Part shown: positions 37,126 to 45,705 of the stretch, one piece after another | How the letters are laid out: each line of letters opens with the position of its first letter | How positions within the stretch are numbered: the first letter of the stretch is position 1 | DNA from: Chthonomonadaceae bacterium | GTDB taxonomy: Bacteria > Armatimonadota > Chthonomonadetes > Chthonomonadales > Chthonomonadaceae | Length of the DNA stretch: 64,000 bases | NCBI GenBank assembly: GCA_027450145.1 | Contig: DAIDKH010000001.1 | Coordinates: 62,255-126,254, forward strand | Direction of reading: 5' to 3' | Translations under genes and position numbers: made by a program | The notes under the pieces: generated by a model | Database searches by the model: none | Told to the model about the DNA's origin: nothing | What the model saw: only the letters and a program-made list of their open reading frames with translations

Positions 37126-37779
37126 CTAGTGAACTGTAGATGGTGCCTGAGTACTGCCATCACCACCTGAAGTTCCACTACCAGGTGACGGCGTGCTGGA
37201 ACCATCGCCTCCGCTGTTCGAATTCGTGCTGGTTCCACCAGAAGTGCTGGGGGATGAGCCCGGCATGGTGGAGTTCTGCACCTGGCTACCGTTAGTCGCC
37301 GGGGCAGTAGACTGCGGAGGCACCGGGTTCGTGGGGCTTTCATCATGAGTCATGCGGTGTCGCCTGCGTAAATGATGATCAATGTGGGGGCGATGGTCTT
37401 GAACAGTGGGTGCCGGGCCATTTAAACTTGCTGGCGGTTGCGCCTGAGCCTCAGAACCACCTACGACGATACCTGATGAAGTATTAGAACTCGATGACGG
37501 ATTTTGATTAGCTCCTACTGCAGGACCAGAGTTGGCGGTAACGGGCGGCGGTGTTGTTATTGGCTGAGACGACTGCCCAGGGTTAATTGAGGCTGATACA
37601 GGAGGAGCAGCAGGGCTAGCAGATGAAGATGGTGCCGTAGGAGCGGCGGCAGGAGCGGAACCCGTTGCAGAAGTGGATGCAGTGTTTAACGGCTTTCCGT
37701 GGTCCACTAGAGGAGCAACAACAAAGAACCCCACTGAAAAGCTCACAATTCCAAAGCCCAATATAGCAAGGTACTTCAC
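37126..37779 (-). CDS. membrane-anchored Pro/Ser-rich low-complexity protein
   Basis: 217 residues from GTG 37779, with GAGGA eight bases upstream. An N-terminal anchor (LAILGFGIVSFSVGFFVVAP) is followed by about 190 residues rich in Pro, Ser, Thr, Ala and Gly with a central His/Arg cluster (HRPHIDHHLRRRHRM). It is probably an extended cell-surface or periplasmic protein. No family recognised. Codon composition is consistent with a real gene, but low complexity makes this less certain. Confidence 0.6.
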   Translation of the reverse strand: MKYLAILGFGIVSFSVGFFVVAPLVDHGKPLNTASTSATGSAPAAAPTAPSSSASPAAPPVSASINPGQSSQPITTPPPVTANSGPAVGANQNPSSSSNTSSGIVVGGSEAQAQPPASLNGPAPTVQDHRPHIDHHLRRRHRMTHDESPTNPVPPQSTAPATNGSQVQNSTMPGSSPSTSGGTSTNSNSGGDGSSTPSPGSGTSGGDGSTQAPSTVH

Positions 37780-37921
37780 GTGAACGTTCCTCAAAAAATC
37801 AGTCTAAAAGCCCAGAACTGGGGCTACTCGGGCACTACTCACGATAATGATGCTGGATCCCTAGTTAGCCGCCCAATATTCTACCTTATTTGTAGAGATC
37901 AAACCGCCGCAACAAGTTGAG

Positions 37922-37960
37922 GGCTCTGCGCCTCATCTCTCGCGTATGAGGAGCAGAGCC
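37922..37960 (-). terminator. hairpin downstream of the aldolase gene
   Basis: GGCTCTGC/GCAGAGCC and CCTCAT/ATGAGG form a two-part stem with a single-base mismatch and a 9-base loop, 59 bases past the aldolase stop. No T-run on the minus strand, so termination strength is uncertain. Confidence 0.5.
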
Positions 37961-38018
37961 TTGATTGTGCTGCACCGTGCGAAAGGCCATCTGCCGTTCA
38001 GTTACCGATGAACTTCGC

Positions 38019-38942
38019 CTATCGGCTGCCACTCGCGTAAATGTCCATTATTTTGCTTAGCAGGCGAATTGCGTCTGCCTTTGGTCTTTGGAAGCTGTTG
38101 CGCCCAATTATCGACCCGAATCCACCGCCATCTCTAATTGCAGTCACTTCACCAAGAAGAGCCTCCTCGCTCTCTAGGGCGCCACCAGAAAAGATGACAA
38201 TGCGCTTGCCACCAAATGCGCACTGCACAATATGCCTTACCCGTTGAGTTGGTGTTTCAATGGGTATGGAGGTTGTGTCATAGACCTTCTTTGCAGCAGA
38301 TTGCAGAATATTGCCCCCCGGCAGCTTGACTTTGATGATGTGCGCACCTAGTTGGGCGGCAATGTGGGCAGCATAACCAATGACGTCTACGGCCGTTTCA
38401 CCCTCCTTGCCAATCCCCGAACCTCGCGGGTACGACCATATCACCACGGCAAGGCCATGCCTCTTGGCTTCTTCGGCGCGAGCACGTATTTCACCATACA
38501 TTTCCAGCCTATGGGCACTGCCTGGGTAAATTGTAAAGCCTATGGCAGAACAACCTAGCCGTAGCGCGTCTTGCACGCTACCTGTAAGGGCTTGGTCTGG
38601 ATCTAACTCATCATTCAGAACATCATGATCATTTAACTTCAATATCAGCGGTATCTCCCCGGCAAAATCTCGAGCCCCTGCCTCAATGAACCCAAGTGGC
38701 GCGGCATAGGCACTACATCCTGCATCGATTGCCAACTGAAAATGGTACGAAGGGTCGTATGCCGGAGGGTTTGGACCAAAACTTCGTGCGGGACCGTGTT
38801 CAAAGCCCTGATCCACAGGTAAGATCACCATCTTACCGGTTCCACCAAGTCTTCCATGATTGAGCATACGCGCAAGATTGCCTAAGGTACCAGGATTGTC
38901 ACTTCCATACCAACTCAAAATCTCTTTTACTCGATCTGTCAT
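38019..38942 (-). CDS. class I fructose-bisphosphate aldolase (FbaB/DhnA family)
   Basis: 307 residues from ATG 38942; the longer frame's extra N-terminus is not conserved. The sequence starts VKEILSWYGSDNPGTLGNLA and contains KMVILPVDQGFEHGP, then AAQLGAHIIKVKLPGG with the candidate Schiff-base lysine, and the phosphate-binding IVIFSGGALESEE. This is the DhnA-type aldolase that cleaves fructose 1,6-bisphosphate in glycolysis and gluconeogenesis, not the metal class II enzyme. Fits archaeal-type FbaB. It stands alone on its strand. Confidence 0.93.
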   Translation of the reverse strand: MTDRVKEILSWYGSDNPGTLGNLARMLNHGRLGGTGKMVILPVDQGFEHGPARSFGPNPPAYDPSYHFQLAIDAGCSAYAAPLGFIEAGARDFAGEIPLILKLNDHDVLNDELDPDQALTGSVQDALRLGCSAIGFTIYPGSAHRLEMYGEIRARAEEAKRHGLAVVIWSYPRGSGIGKEGETAVDVIGYAAHIAAQLGAHIIKVKLPGGNILQSAAKKVYDTTSIPIETPTQRVRHIVQCAFGGKRIVIFSGGALESEEALLGEVTAIRDGGGFGSIIGRNSFQRPKADAIRLLSKIMDIYASGSR

Positions 38943-39138
38943 CGCTCTACTATCCTTTCGTAGGATACAATGTTGTAAAACACGTAAATTAAATGTAACG
39001 AGCGCGGAATTCACACTTACAGTAATACTTACGCAGGCAATTGCACACATACCACTTAATTTGAGGCGATTTCAGGCATCTAAATAGATATAATTTGCAA
39101 CATGGCGATTTGAGCATTCAACGAGGCAGGCGTCTGAG

Positions 39139-39452
39139 CTAGTGCCTCTTTTGGAACCACATGAAGTTTGCTTGTCGTGCAACAAGCCGCTCATCCACCG
39201 GATCATCAATATGCTCGATTGCGGGTGCGCCCAGCACACCTCGTGTACGTTGTGCTAGACCGAAACGACTGTCGTCACGCTCCCCGTCAATTGGTAACCC
39301 TCCCTAACTAGGCTAGCTGAGGTCAATTGGCAGTTTATGCACAGTGATCTTTTAACGCCAAGATTAATCGGTAGCCCCACCCCATTCTGACGTCCGATTA
39401 TCGCTGCCTCTCCATCTATGTTTTGTACCGGACAATTTACCGTTGCAGCCAT
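39139..39452 (-). pseudogene. possible frameshifted small gene
   Basis: The frame from ATG 39452 runs to about 39303 and then gives noise, while an overlapping frame from about 39302 to the TAG at 39139 reads LAQRTRGVLGAPAIEHIDD and PVDERLVARQANFMWFQKRH, which has the charge pattern of real protein. One base of slippage near 39300 would join them. GGGAGGG lies just before an ATT codon in the second frame, so a separate small gene with a rare start is also possible. Family unknown. Confidence 0.25.
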
Positions 39453-39495
39453 TTACTCCACGAAATTTAGTGCGTGGCACCTGCAATAAGGTTGT

Positions 39496-39645
39496 TCACT
39501 CAAATACTGGACGCAATTGCAGACGCACGCCAAAAGCCATTGTTTTGCGTACAGGTATATGTTTCGCCTTAACAAACACCGAATATGCCATATGACAACC
39601 AATCAGAGCGAATAACAATAACAGCGAAACAAACCATTGCAACAT
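39496..39645 (-). CDS. possible 49-residue membrane protein
   Basis: ATG 39645 to TGA 39496. The translation begins MLQWFVSLLLLFALIGC and continues HMAYSVFVKAKHIPVRK, a strong transmembrane or lipobox-like segment followed by a basic stretch. There is no evident ribosome binding site. Possibly the first gene of a small minus-strand unit with the broken frame downstream. Confidence 0.3.
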   Translation of the reverse strand: MLQWFVSLLLLFALIGCHMAYSVFVKAKHIPVRKTMAFGVRLQLRPVFE

Positions 39646-39713
39646 TAGTCAACATGCTTGTACATCGTTGCGGCAACCTATTGGCGCCGTTTAACCAAGA
39701 GAGAAGAGACCGC

Positions 39714-39743
39714 TTGACAGTAAGCAGGTAGCTAACCTATAAT
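39714..39743 (+). promoter_or_regulatory. consensus sigma-70 promoter of the 7TM-HD gene
   Basis: TTGACA (39714-39719), 18 bases, TATAAT (39738-39743): both hexamers perfect. Likely start of transcription near 39750, about 117 bases before the coding start. It probably drives the pgpH-ybeY-dgkA-CNNM operon. Confidence 0.85.
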
Positions 39744-39866
39744 AGTACTAGTATCAATATTTTTCTAGTCAAGGCTGCGGCTTGCTGTTAGCCATGAGCA
39801 ACGATAGCTCTGCTGGCTCCTTCGTTACCACCTTCATCATGTTGGCCTTCTGAGATCATTCGAACC

Positions 39867-42353
39867 ATGTGGAAATTCGCTGAAAACCTTATAGCGGGAC
39901 GACGAGCTACTAAGAAGCTCTTAAAAGGCGCTGGTTCCTCCCAGGATGGACAAAGCACCCAAATGGAGCGGGTTAAGCGCATACTGCTCGCAGTATTTAC
40001 GATTGGAGCGCTTACCGGCCTGATGGCCGCTCACCTAAGAAATGGAACTGTATCGCTAAGGTTAGGACAAATTAGCCCCACAGAAATACGAGCGGGGCGA
40101 AGTGCGTTTTACGTAGACTCCACGAGAACGAAGAGGTTGCAGGAGGCTGCCATGAATGCGGTGCCTCCTGTCTACGATCCGGATGACCGCGCTGCCACTG
40201 AAGCGCAGCGTACGATGAAGCAGTTGTTCAATGAGATGCAAAGAGAACGGGCGGCCCTTCGCGCCAACGGCCCAGTAACGCGTAAGCGACTGGTACAGGC
40301 GATGGCGAACTCCCAATTTACATCCATGCTTCCATCCAATGCACTAAAGCGTCTTCTAACAGTTCCCGATCCCATTTTTCAGCACCTGCGAAACGTGACC
40401 GAATCTCAGGTGAATTCCGCCATGCAGCGAGACATCCGAAATAATGGTACTGACATCCGGCGGGTTACTGGTGAAGTTCAGGAGTACATCGACAACAGTC
40501 TGCAGAGCAAGAGTGATCGCATGGTGGCAATGGCAGTCATCTCACAGTCGTTGTTACCAAACAGGATCCTCGATAAGCAGAAAACAGAGATCGCCCGTGA
40601 AGCAGCAAAGCGGTCTCAACTGCCCGACGTGGAGCGAGTACTTGCCGGTGATCGCATTCTTGCAGCCGGGGAACGTGTTAATCAACAGGCACTCGACAAG
40701 CTTAAAGCTCTTGGACTTAGAAGCCAGAAACAGGAGCTTACCACTGCGATAGTCACCTCTCTGCTAGCCGCGCTCATGGTTGTTCTCGTGATGGGTTACC
40801 TCGCACGCAACCTGCCATCGTTGTATAAGGATACGCGCCGAATGGCGTTGCTGTCCACCATCGTCATTTTGGGCGTGTTGGCGATCAAAGCTGGCGCAAT
40901 TCTATTAGGTTTCCAGATTACCGGTGGTCAGCTTGGCTACCTAAGTATGACGAGTGTTACTGCGGCAGGCATGCTAGTGTGTGTTCTGTTGGACACCAAT
41001 CTTGCCATTCTGATAGTTGCGCTGCTAGCACTGCAGAGCGGACTGTTGATGAACTTCGAGATACGATTTACAGTCATGACGTTAATGGGGGGGTTAGTGG
41101 GTGTTGCGTGTGCAAACCCTGCAAGGCGGCGATCGAATCTGCCACTGGTAGCTGCGGCCCTGGCGGCAGTGAACATCAGCATGGTATGGTTGCTAGGGCT
41201 TTTATTTAGCGACACTCTTCACGAACTTTTAAAGGGCTCAATGTGGGCAGCCGGGGCGGCCGCCATGTCGTTGTTCCTCTATTGGACCGGTGCACTCGCG
41301 CTTGAGAAACCTTTTGGTATTCTTACCCATTCGGCGCTCCTCGATCTCTCGGCGTTTGATCGCCCGCTACTTCAACGACTCTGCGCAGTAGCGCCAGGAA
41401 CCTATGCCCACTCTATCATGGTAGGCACCCTGGCAGAAAGTGCAGCGCAGGTCATTTGCGCCGATGCCCTTTTGTGCCGTGTCTCGGGGTATTACCACGA
41501 CATTGGAAAGATGAACCACCCAGATTTCTTTGTAGAAAATCAGCGGCATGAAAACGTTCATACCCGGCTTAGTCCCTCGCTGTCCGCACTCATGATCATT
41601 GGGCACGTACGAGATGGAATCGTTCTCGCACGAGAAAACCGTCTCCCGCAGGAGATATGTGACATAATCGCCCAGCATCATGGAACAACGCTTATTCAGT
41701 ATTTTTATCACCGCGCGCTAGCAGACAATGCAGCAGGTGGTTGCCCATCGCCGGGGCTAGAGGAACGTTTCCGGTATCCTGGCCCTAAACCGCAAACCCG
41801 AGAGGCCGCAATTGTTATGCTCGCGGACAGCGTAGAAGCAGCTACACGGAGCCTCGATCAACCTGACAGTGATCAGCTAGCTAATATGGTAAACACGATT
41901 GTGCGATGCAAAATCGAGGATGGGCAACTAGATGAGTGCGGCCTTACGTTTAGAGATGCAAGGCTCATTTCAGACGCGTTCATTCATGTGTTAGGCGCCA
42001 TGCTTCACGGCAGAATCGCCTACCCAGGGCCAACTGCGCCCGAAAAGATCATGACATCTGCCACGGCTGCGGTTCGTTCTGCGGTGAGCAGGGGCTTGCA
42101 ACCAGCCGTTGAGCGAACCAATGAGGATAGCGTCATATCGTCTTCCTTCCCATCGTACGATGCATTTCCCATTGAGCAGGGAGAACTGCCAGCACCCGAC
42201 GGCGCCTACCCTTCATTCCCACGATTATCTGTGGATATTCCCTATGGCAATTACGATTTGCAATCATCAGACACACCAAGTTCCAACAAAGCTGTTGACA
42301 CAGGCAGTAAGCAGGCTGCTGAAACAGGCAGGAAGACCCAGAGGCGAAGTTAG
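39867..42353 (+). CDS. pgpH: 7TM-HD cyclic-di-AMP phosphodiesterase (PgpH/YqfF type)
   Basis: 828 residues. After a short cytoplasmic start and a first membrane helix (ILLAVFTIGALTGLMAAHL) comes an outer 7TMR-HDED region of about 270 residues, then several membrane helices (AIVTSLLAALMVVLVMGYLA, LLSTIVILGVLAIKAGAILL and others). The HD domain has H515 in YAHSIMVGTLAES, the HD pair at 544-545 in YYHDIGKMNHPDFF, and a further HH in IIAQHHGTTLIQYFYHRA. Members hydrolyse c-di-AMP to pApA. The gene order with ybeY and dgkA is the Firmicutes order. A DarA-type receptor is also encoded here (17266). Confidence 0.94.
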   Translation: MWKFAENLIAGRRATKKLLKGAGSSQDGQSTQMERVKRILLAVFTIGALTGLMAAHLRNGTVSLRLGQISPTEIRAGRSAFYVDSTRTKRLQEAAMNAVPPVYDPDDRAATEAQRTMKQLFNEMQRERAALRANGPVTRKRLVQAMANSQFTSMLPSNALKRLLTVPDPIFQHLRNVTESQVNSAMQRDIRNNGTDIRRVTGEVQEYIDNSLQSKSDRMVAMAVISQSLLPNRILDKQKTEIAREAAKRSQLPDVERVLAGDRILAAGERVNQQALDKLKALGLRSQKQELTTAIVTSLLAALMVVLVMGYLARNLPSLYKDTRRMALLSTIVILGVLAIKAGAILLGFQITGGQLGYLSMTSVTAAGMLVCVLLDTNLAILIVALLALQSGLLMNFEIRFTVMTLMGGLVGVACANPARRRSNLPLVAAALAAVNISMVWLLGLLFSDTLHELLKGSMWAAGAAAMSLFLYWTGALALEKPFGILTHSALLDLSAFDRPLLQRLCAVAPGTYAHSIMVGTLAESAAQVICADALLCRVSGYYHDIGKMNHPDFFVENQRHENVHTRLSPSLSALMIIGHVRDGIVLARENRLPQEICDIIAQHHGTTLIQYFYHRALADNAAGGCPSPGLEERFRYPGPKPQTREAAIVMLADSVEAATRSLDQPDSDQLANMVNTIVRCKIEDGQLDECGLTFRDARLISDAFIHVLGAMLHGRIAYPGPTAPEKIMTSATAAVRSAVSRGLQPAVERTNEDSVISSSFPSYDAFPIEQGELPAPDGAYPSFPRLSVDIPYGNYDLQSSDTPSSNKAVDTGSKQAAETGRKTQRRS

Positions 42354-42690
42354 CCTGCTGCTAACTACCGATAACGAAATACATGAGATGAATTTCAAAT
42401 ACCGTGGGTATGATAAACCAACGGACGTTCTCTCATTTTGTCAGCAGGATTTCAGTACCGGTGCACCGCCTGTAAAGGGACCCGTTGGCAATCTGCTAGG
42501 CGACGTCGTTATTTCCGTGGAAACTGCAGAACGCCAGGCACAAGTACATAATGTAACATTAGAACAGGAAATAGCATTGCTAGGAGTGCACGGCGTACTG
42601 CACCTGTTGGGCCACGAGGACGACACGGTAGCTGGTTCGCGAGAGATGCAACGGCAGGAAAAGGAGATACTTGGCATCGCCTTGCGATGA
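42244..42690 (+). CDS. ybeY: endoribonuclease YbeY, with altered zinc motif
   Basis: 148 residues from ATG 42244; start lies 110 bases inside the 3' end of pgpH. The YbeY signature LLGDVVISVETAERQAQ and ALLGVHGVLHLLGHEDD are clear. The usual zinc motif is HGxLHLxGxDH; here the third His is Asp (HGVLHLLGHED), so the metal site would be His-His-Asp or would use the extra His two positions earlier. YbeY takes part in 16S rRNA maturation and ribosome quality control. Co-transcribed with pgpH and the dgkA fusion. Confidence 0.92.
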   Translation: MAITICNHQTHQVPTKLLTQAVSRLLKQAGRPRGEVSLLLTTDNEIHEMNFKYRGYDKPTDVLSFCQQDFSTGAPPVKGPVGNLLGDVVISVETAERQAQVHNVTLEQEIALLGVHGVLHLLGHEDDTVAGSREMQRQEKEILGIALR

Positions 42691-42702
42691 CTCCACAACC
42701 CT

Positions 42703-43524
42703 ATGGCTCGTAAATCCCAAATATCCGGTTTTCGATTCGCCCAAGAGGGGATTCTACACTGCTTTCGCACGCAGCCGCACATGCGCTTTCACTTTTACAT
42801 GCTCGTTGCGGTACTACTCTCGGGCCTGCTCCTCAACCTGGATAACCGTGATCTGCTCGTTATGATGTTTGCCATTACATTAGTTATTGTTGCAGAAATG
42901 GTGAACACTGCGATTGAGGCAGTTGTGGACATGGTAACTGAAAATTACGATCCACGGGCAAAATTGGTTAAAGATGTTGCCGCAGGCGCGGTGCTGCTTG
43001 CCGCCATGAATGCGGTGGTAGACGGGGTGCTTATCTTCTTTGGTAACAGCAACCTCGACCGAATACAGTACCGCATTCACCAGAATATGACGCCAGATAT
43101 TTCCCATGTATTGGTAATTCTGGTCGTGCTTCTAACTCTCATTGTCATTATTTCCAAGCTGCTTAGTAACACAGGTACACCGTGGAAGGGCGGAATAGTG
43201 AGTGGCCACAGCGCCATCGGCTTTCTACTCGCTACCTGCATTCTGTTTATTGCTCACAACACTTTGGTGGCGGTTCTAGGCATGCTGCTTGCGGTGCTTG
43301 TTGCTCAAAGTAGGGTGCAGGCGGGTATACATTCACTTCGCGAAGTTGCATTGGGTGCAGTATTAGCCGTTCTTTTAACCTCTATCGTCTACTGGGCGAT
43401 GCCGCATCTGCGAAAGGCGATTGCACACGATATTGTTCCGTTGCACACACGGCATGCTGCTGTTAACACAAGTGTTAATACCCACCCCGCGGGTACAAGG
43501 CTGGTGAGTGATGAGCGGACATAA
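42703..43524 (+). CDS. diacylglycerol kinase-PAP2 phosphatase fusion
   Basis: 273 residues. The first half is a DgkA-type membrane kinase: basic start with GFRFAQEGILHCFRTQPHMR, VAEMVNTAIEAVVD (residues about 65-75) and DPRAKLVKDVAAGAVLL, which build the active site. Firmicutes homologues phosphorylate undecaprenol. The second half is PAP2-like: GGIVSGHSAIGF (about 163) and AQSRVQAGIHSLREVALGA (about 202), the SGH and SRxxxxxH blocks of the phosphatase family. Kinase and phosphatase in one chain could set undecaprenol/undecaprenyl-phosphate balance. Starts 12 bases after ybeY. Confidence 0.9.
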   Translation: MARKSQISGFRFAQEGILHCFRTQPHMRFHFYMLVAVLLSGLLLNLDNRDLLVMMFAITLVIVAEMVNTAIEAVVDMVTENYDPRAKLVKDVAAGAVLLAAMNAVVDGVLIFFGNSNLDRIQYRIHQNMTPDISHVLVILVVLLTLIVIISKLLSNTGTPWKGGIVSGHSAIGFLLATCILFIAHNTLVAVLGMLLAVLVAQSRVQAGIHSLREVALGAVLAVLLTSIVYWAMPHLRKAIAHDIVPLHTRHAAVNTSVNTHPAGTRLVSDERT

Positions 43525-44857
43525 CGTGGCGGTTAGTTCTCCGCAGTACTATCTCATTCAGGTATCACTCGTACTGGTACTTATCTGCGTGAATGCTCTA
43601 TTTTCACTTGCAGAGTACGGCCTCATTACGGTTCGACGCACCAGGATGCAGCAACTGGCTGAGGAGGGAAATACCAGCGCAAAATTAGTGCTGGAAATGC
43701 TTCATGCACCAACAGTACTGATGGCAACGCTGCAGACTGGCGTCACCATCGTAGCAACATTGTCCTCGGGCCTTGCGGCGGAGGTAGGCGTACAGCCTCT
43801 CGCTGCGGTGTTGGCGCATCTAGCGCCGGCTCTGCCCGCAAGACCGCTAGCGTTGTTAATTATCGCTCTACCCGTCGCCATTGTATCTCTGGTTATCGGC
43901 GAAATCGCCCCTAAGAGCTTCGCAGTACACCACTCTGAGCGTATCGCGCTTCTAGCAGTAAGGCCTGTGTGGGCGCTACAAGTTTTAATGACGCCTGTAA
44001 TTCGTGTGCTGACATTTCTGGCGAACCTTGTGTTGCGACCGTTTGGGGGTACAGCAGATTTTAGTTCTCCCACCGTCAACGAAGACGAGATCAAAATATT
44101 AGTGGATGCCAGCGAGGAACAAGGTGGGCTAGAGCCAGAGGAGAAGGAGATGATACACTCTGTTCTCGACTTTGGAGACACTGTTGTACGCAAGGTAATG
44201 ACACCGCGCATATTTCTTTCCGCATGCCCAATCTCTGCAGATACGTCTCGACTCATAAGGCTCATCAATGAGTCGGGGCACTCACGAATTCCGGTATACG
44301 AAGGGGATTTAGATCACATCGTGGGGATCGTTCATGCCAAGGACCTGCTGCTCCCCAACGCTACACTAGTGCCGGTGCCTCGTAAGGTAATGCGACCCCC
44401 TTACTTCATACCAGAAACCAAAAAGATTGATGAATTACTTACAGAATTTCGACACAGCAGACAGCAGCTTGCAATCGTGCAGGACGAGTATGGAATTACC
44501 GCAGGCCTAGTGAGTATTGAGGATTTGCTCGAAGAAATAGTAGGCGAGATTCAGGATGAATATGATCGTGAGGAACCGATGATTCAGGAGATCGACCACA
44601 ATACGACCCTGGTGGACGGGAGAATGAGCTTATCGGACATCAACGATCATCTAGGTCTTCACCTCGCGGAGGATGAGGCAGACACAATAGGCGGTTATTT
44701 ATTTGCGCTTTTTGGCAGGCAGGCTCAGCAGGGCGAAGAAGCCGAATGCGAGGGCGTGCGATTTATAGTGGAAGCAACAGACGGGAGACGCATTATCAAG
44801 GTGAAAATGGTCCGGCAGCCAGAAGATAATGTGCCAACAGATAGTGTAGAGAGCTAG
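43511..44857 (+). CDS. CNNM/CorC-type transport protein with CBS domains (hemolysin-like)
   Basis: 448 residues from ATG 43511 (GTG 43508 is an alternative). An N-terminal DUF21 domain of about four membrane helices (LVLVLICVNALFSLAEYGL, TLQTGVTIVATLSSGLAAEV, LIIALPVAIVSLVIGEIAPKS) precedes the VNEDEIKILVDASEEQGGLE linker, a CBS pair (VRKVMTPRIFL to RQQLAIVQDEYGITAGLVSI) and a C-terminal CorC_HlyC domain (IGGYLFALFGRQAQQGE). The family exports or regulates Mg2+/Co2+. Start overlaps the previous gene's end by 14 bases. Despite the name it is unlikely to be a haemolysin. Confidence 0.93.
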   Translation: MSGHNVAVSSPQYYLIQVSLVLVLICVNALFSLAEYGLITVRRTRMQQLAEEGNTSAKLVLEMLHAPTVLMATLQTGVTIVATLSSGLAAEVGVQPLAAVLAHLAPALPARPLALLIIALPVAIVSLVIGEIAPKSFAVHHSERIALLAVRPVWALQVLMTPVIRVLTFLANLVLRPFGGTADFSSPTVNEDEIKILVDASEEQGGLEPEEKEMIHSVLDFGDTVVRKVMTPRIFLSACPISADTSRLIRLINESGHSRIPVYEGDLDHIVGIVHAKDLLLPNATLVPVPRKVMRPPYFIPETKKIDELLTEFRHSRQQLAIVQDEYGITAGLVSIEDLLEEIVGEIQDEYDREEPMIQEIDHNTTLVDGRMSLSDINDHLGLHLAEDEADTIGGYLFALFGRQAQQGEEAECEGVRFIVEATDGRRIIKVKMVRQPEDNVPTDSVES

Positions 44858-44907
44858 CCAACATTCAAAACAGTTCATTTAGTGACTAGCTACCCTACAA
44901 TCGCGTG

Positions 44908-45666
44908 CTAGCCTCGCATATCCATACCGCCATCCACAGTAATCGTGCTGCCGGTGATGAAGCTCGCGAGATCGCTTAACAGGAAGACGGTCGCACCGGC
45001 TACGTCGTCTGGCTTTCCTATTCTCCCTAGGGCGAACGAAGTGGCTACTTCATCCCTGCCGAGAGCGTCCAAGCTTGGCGCAGCCATGTCTGTATCCGTC
45101 CAGGCTGGCGCTATACAGTTCACGCGAATAAGGTCCGGGCCAAGCTCCTTCGCCATTGACCTCATAAACATGATCTGCGCACCTTTACTGGTTGCGTAGG
45201 CGGAAAACTCAGACGACCCCCGTTGCCCCGCTGTGGAGGTGTAAATTACAATTGAGCCGCCATTACCGGCACCTCGCATGTGGGGGACTGCGGCTCGCAC
45301 CGCGAGGAACGTGCCACGAACGTTCACGGCCATAACCCGGTCCCAAAATACCGCAGTCATATCCATAAGGTAGTGGCCCTCAAAAACGCCAGCGGAAATC
45401 ACCATCCCGGTGAGCGGTCCCAACTTATCGACGGCCTCAGCTACCGCAGAATCCAGAGCGCCTTCCAGTGCAGCGTCAGCTTGAATCGTGTACGCGCGGC
45501 CACCGGCCCTGTTTATTTCCGAGGCCACCTGTTGCGCTGCTTCCGAATTACGCTGGTAGTTAATCGTGACCGCCGCTCCCGCACGTGCGGCCATACGCGC
45601 TGACGCAGCGCCAATACCCCTGCTGCCACCTACAATGAAGACATGCTGGCCCGTTAAATCGATCAT
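44908..45666 (-). CDS. short-chain dehydrogenase/reductase
   Basis: 252 residues from ATG 45666 behind GGAGTAAGT. Classical SDR: IVGGSRGIGAASARMA binds NAD(P), YTSTAGQRGSS and SAYATSKGA hold the catalytic Ser, Tyr and Lys, and ITGSTITVDGGMDMRG ends it. Likely an oxidoreductase of a small alcohol or 3-oxoacyl type. It follows the PhyH dioxygenase by 39 bases and may act in the same unknown pathway. Confidence 0.92.
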   Translation of the reverse strand: MIDLTGQHVFIVGGSRGIGAASARMAARAGAAVTINYQRNSEAAQQVASEINRAGGRAYTIQADAALEGALDSAVAEAVDKLGPLTGMVISAGVFEGHYLMDMTAVFWDRVMAVNVRGTFLAVRAAVPHMRGAGNGGSIVIYTSTAGQRGSSEFSAYATSKGAQIMFMRSMAKELGPDLIRVNCIAPAWTDTDMAAPSLDALGRDEVATSFALGRIGKPDDVAGATVFLLSDLASFITGSTITVDGGMDMRG

Positions 45667-45705
45667 ACTTACTCCTGTGTTAATTCCTCTCAAGCATTTG
45701 CTGGC

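Larger units (their letters stand above)
38943..39713. other. region with uncertain small frames between fba and the 7TM-HD gene
   Basis: About 770 bases. On the minus strand it holds a possible 49-residue membrane protein (39496-39645) and a possibly frameshifted short frame (39139-39452), both listed separately with low confidence. The promoter of the 7TM-HD gene begins at 39714. I see no RNA gene or transposon. Confidence 0.5.

Noticed and set aside
43702-44268. 188-codon minus-strand frame
   Set aside because: Shadow of the CNNM gene; Ser/Arg/Thr-rich antisense translation.
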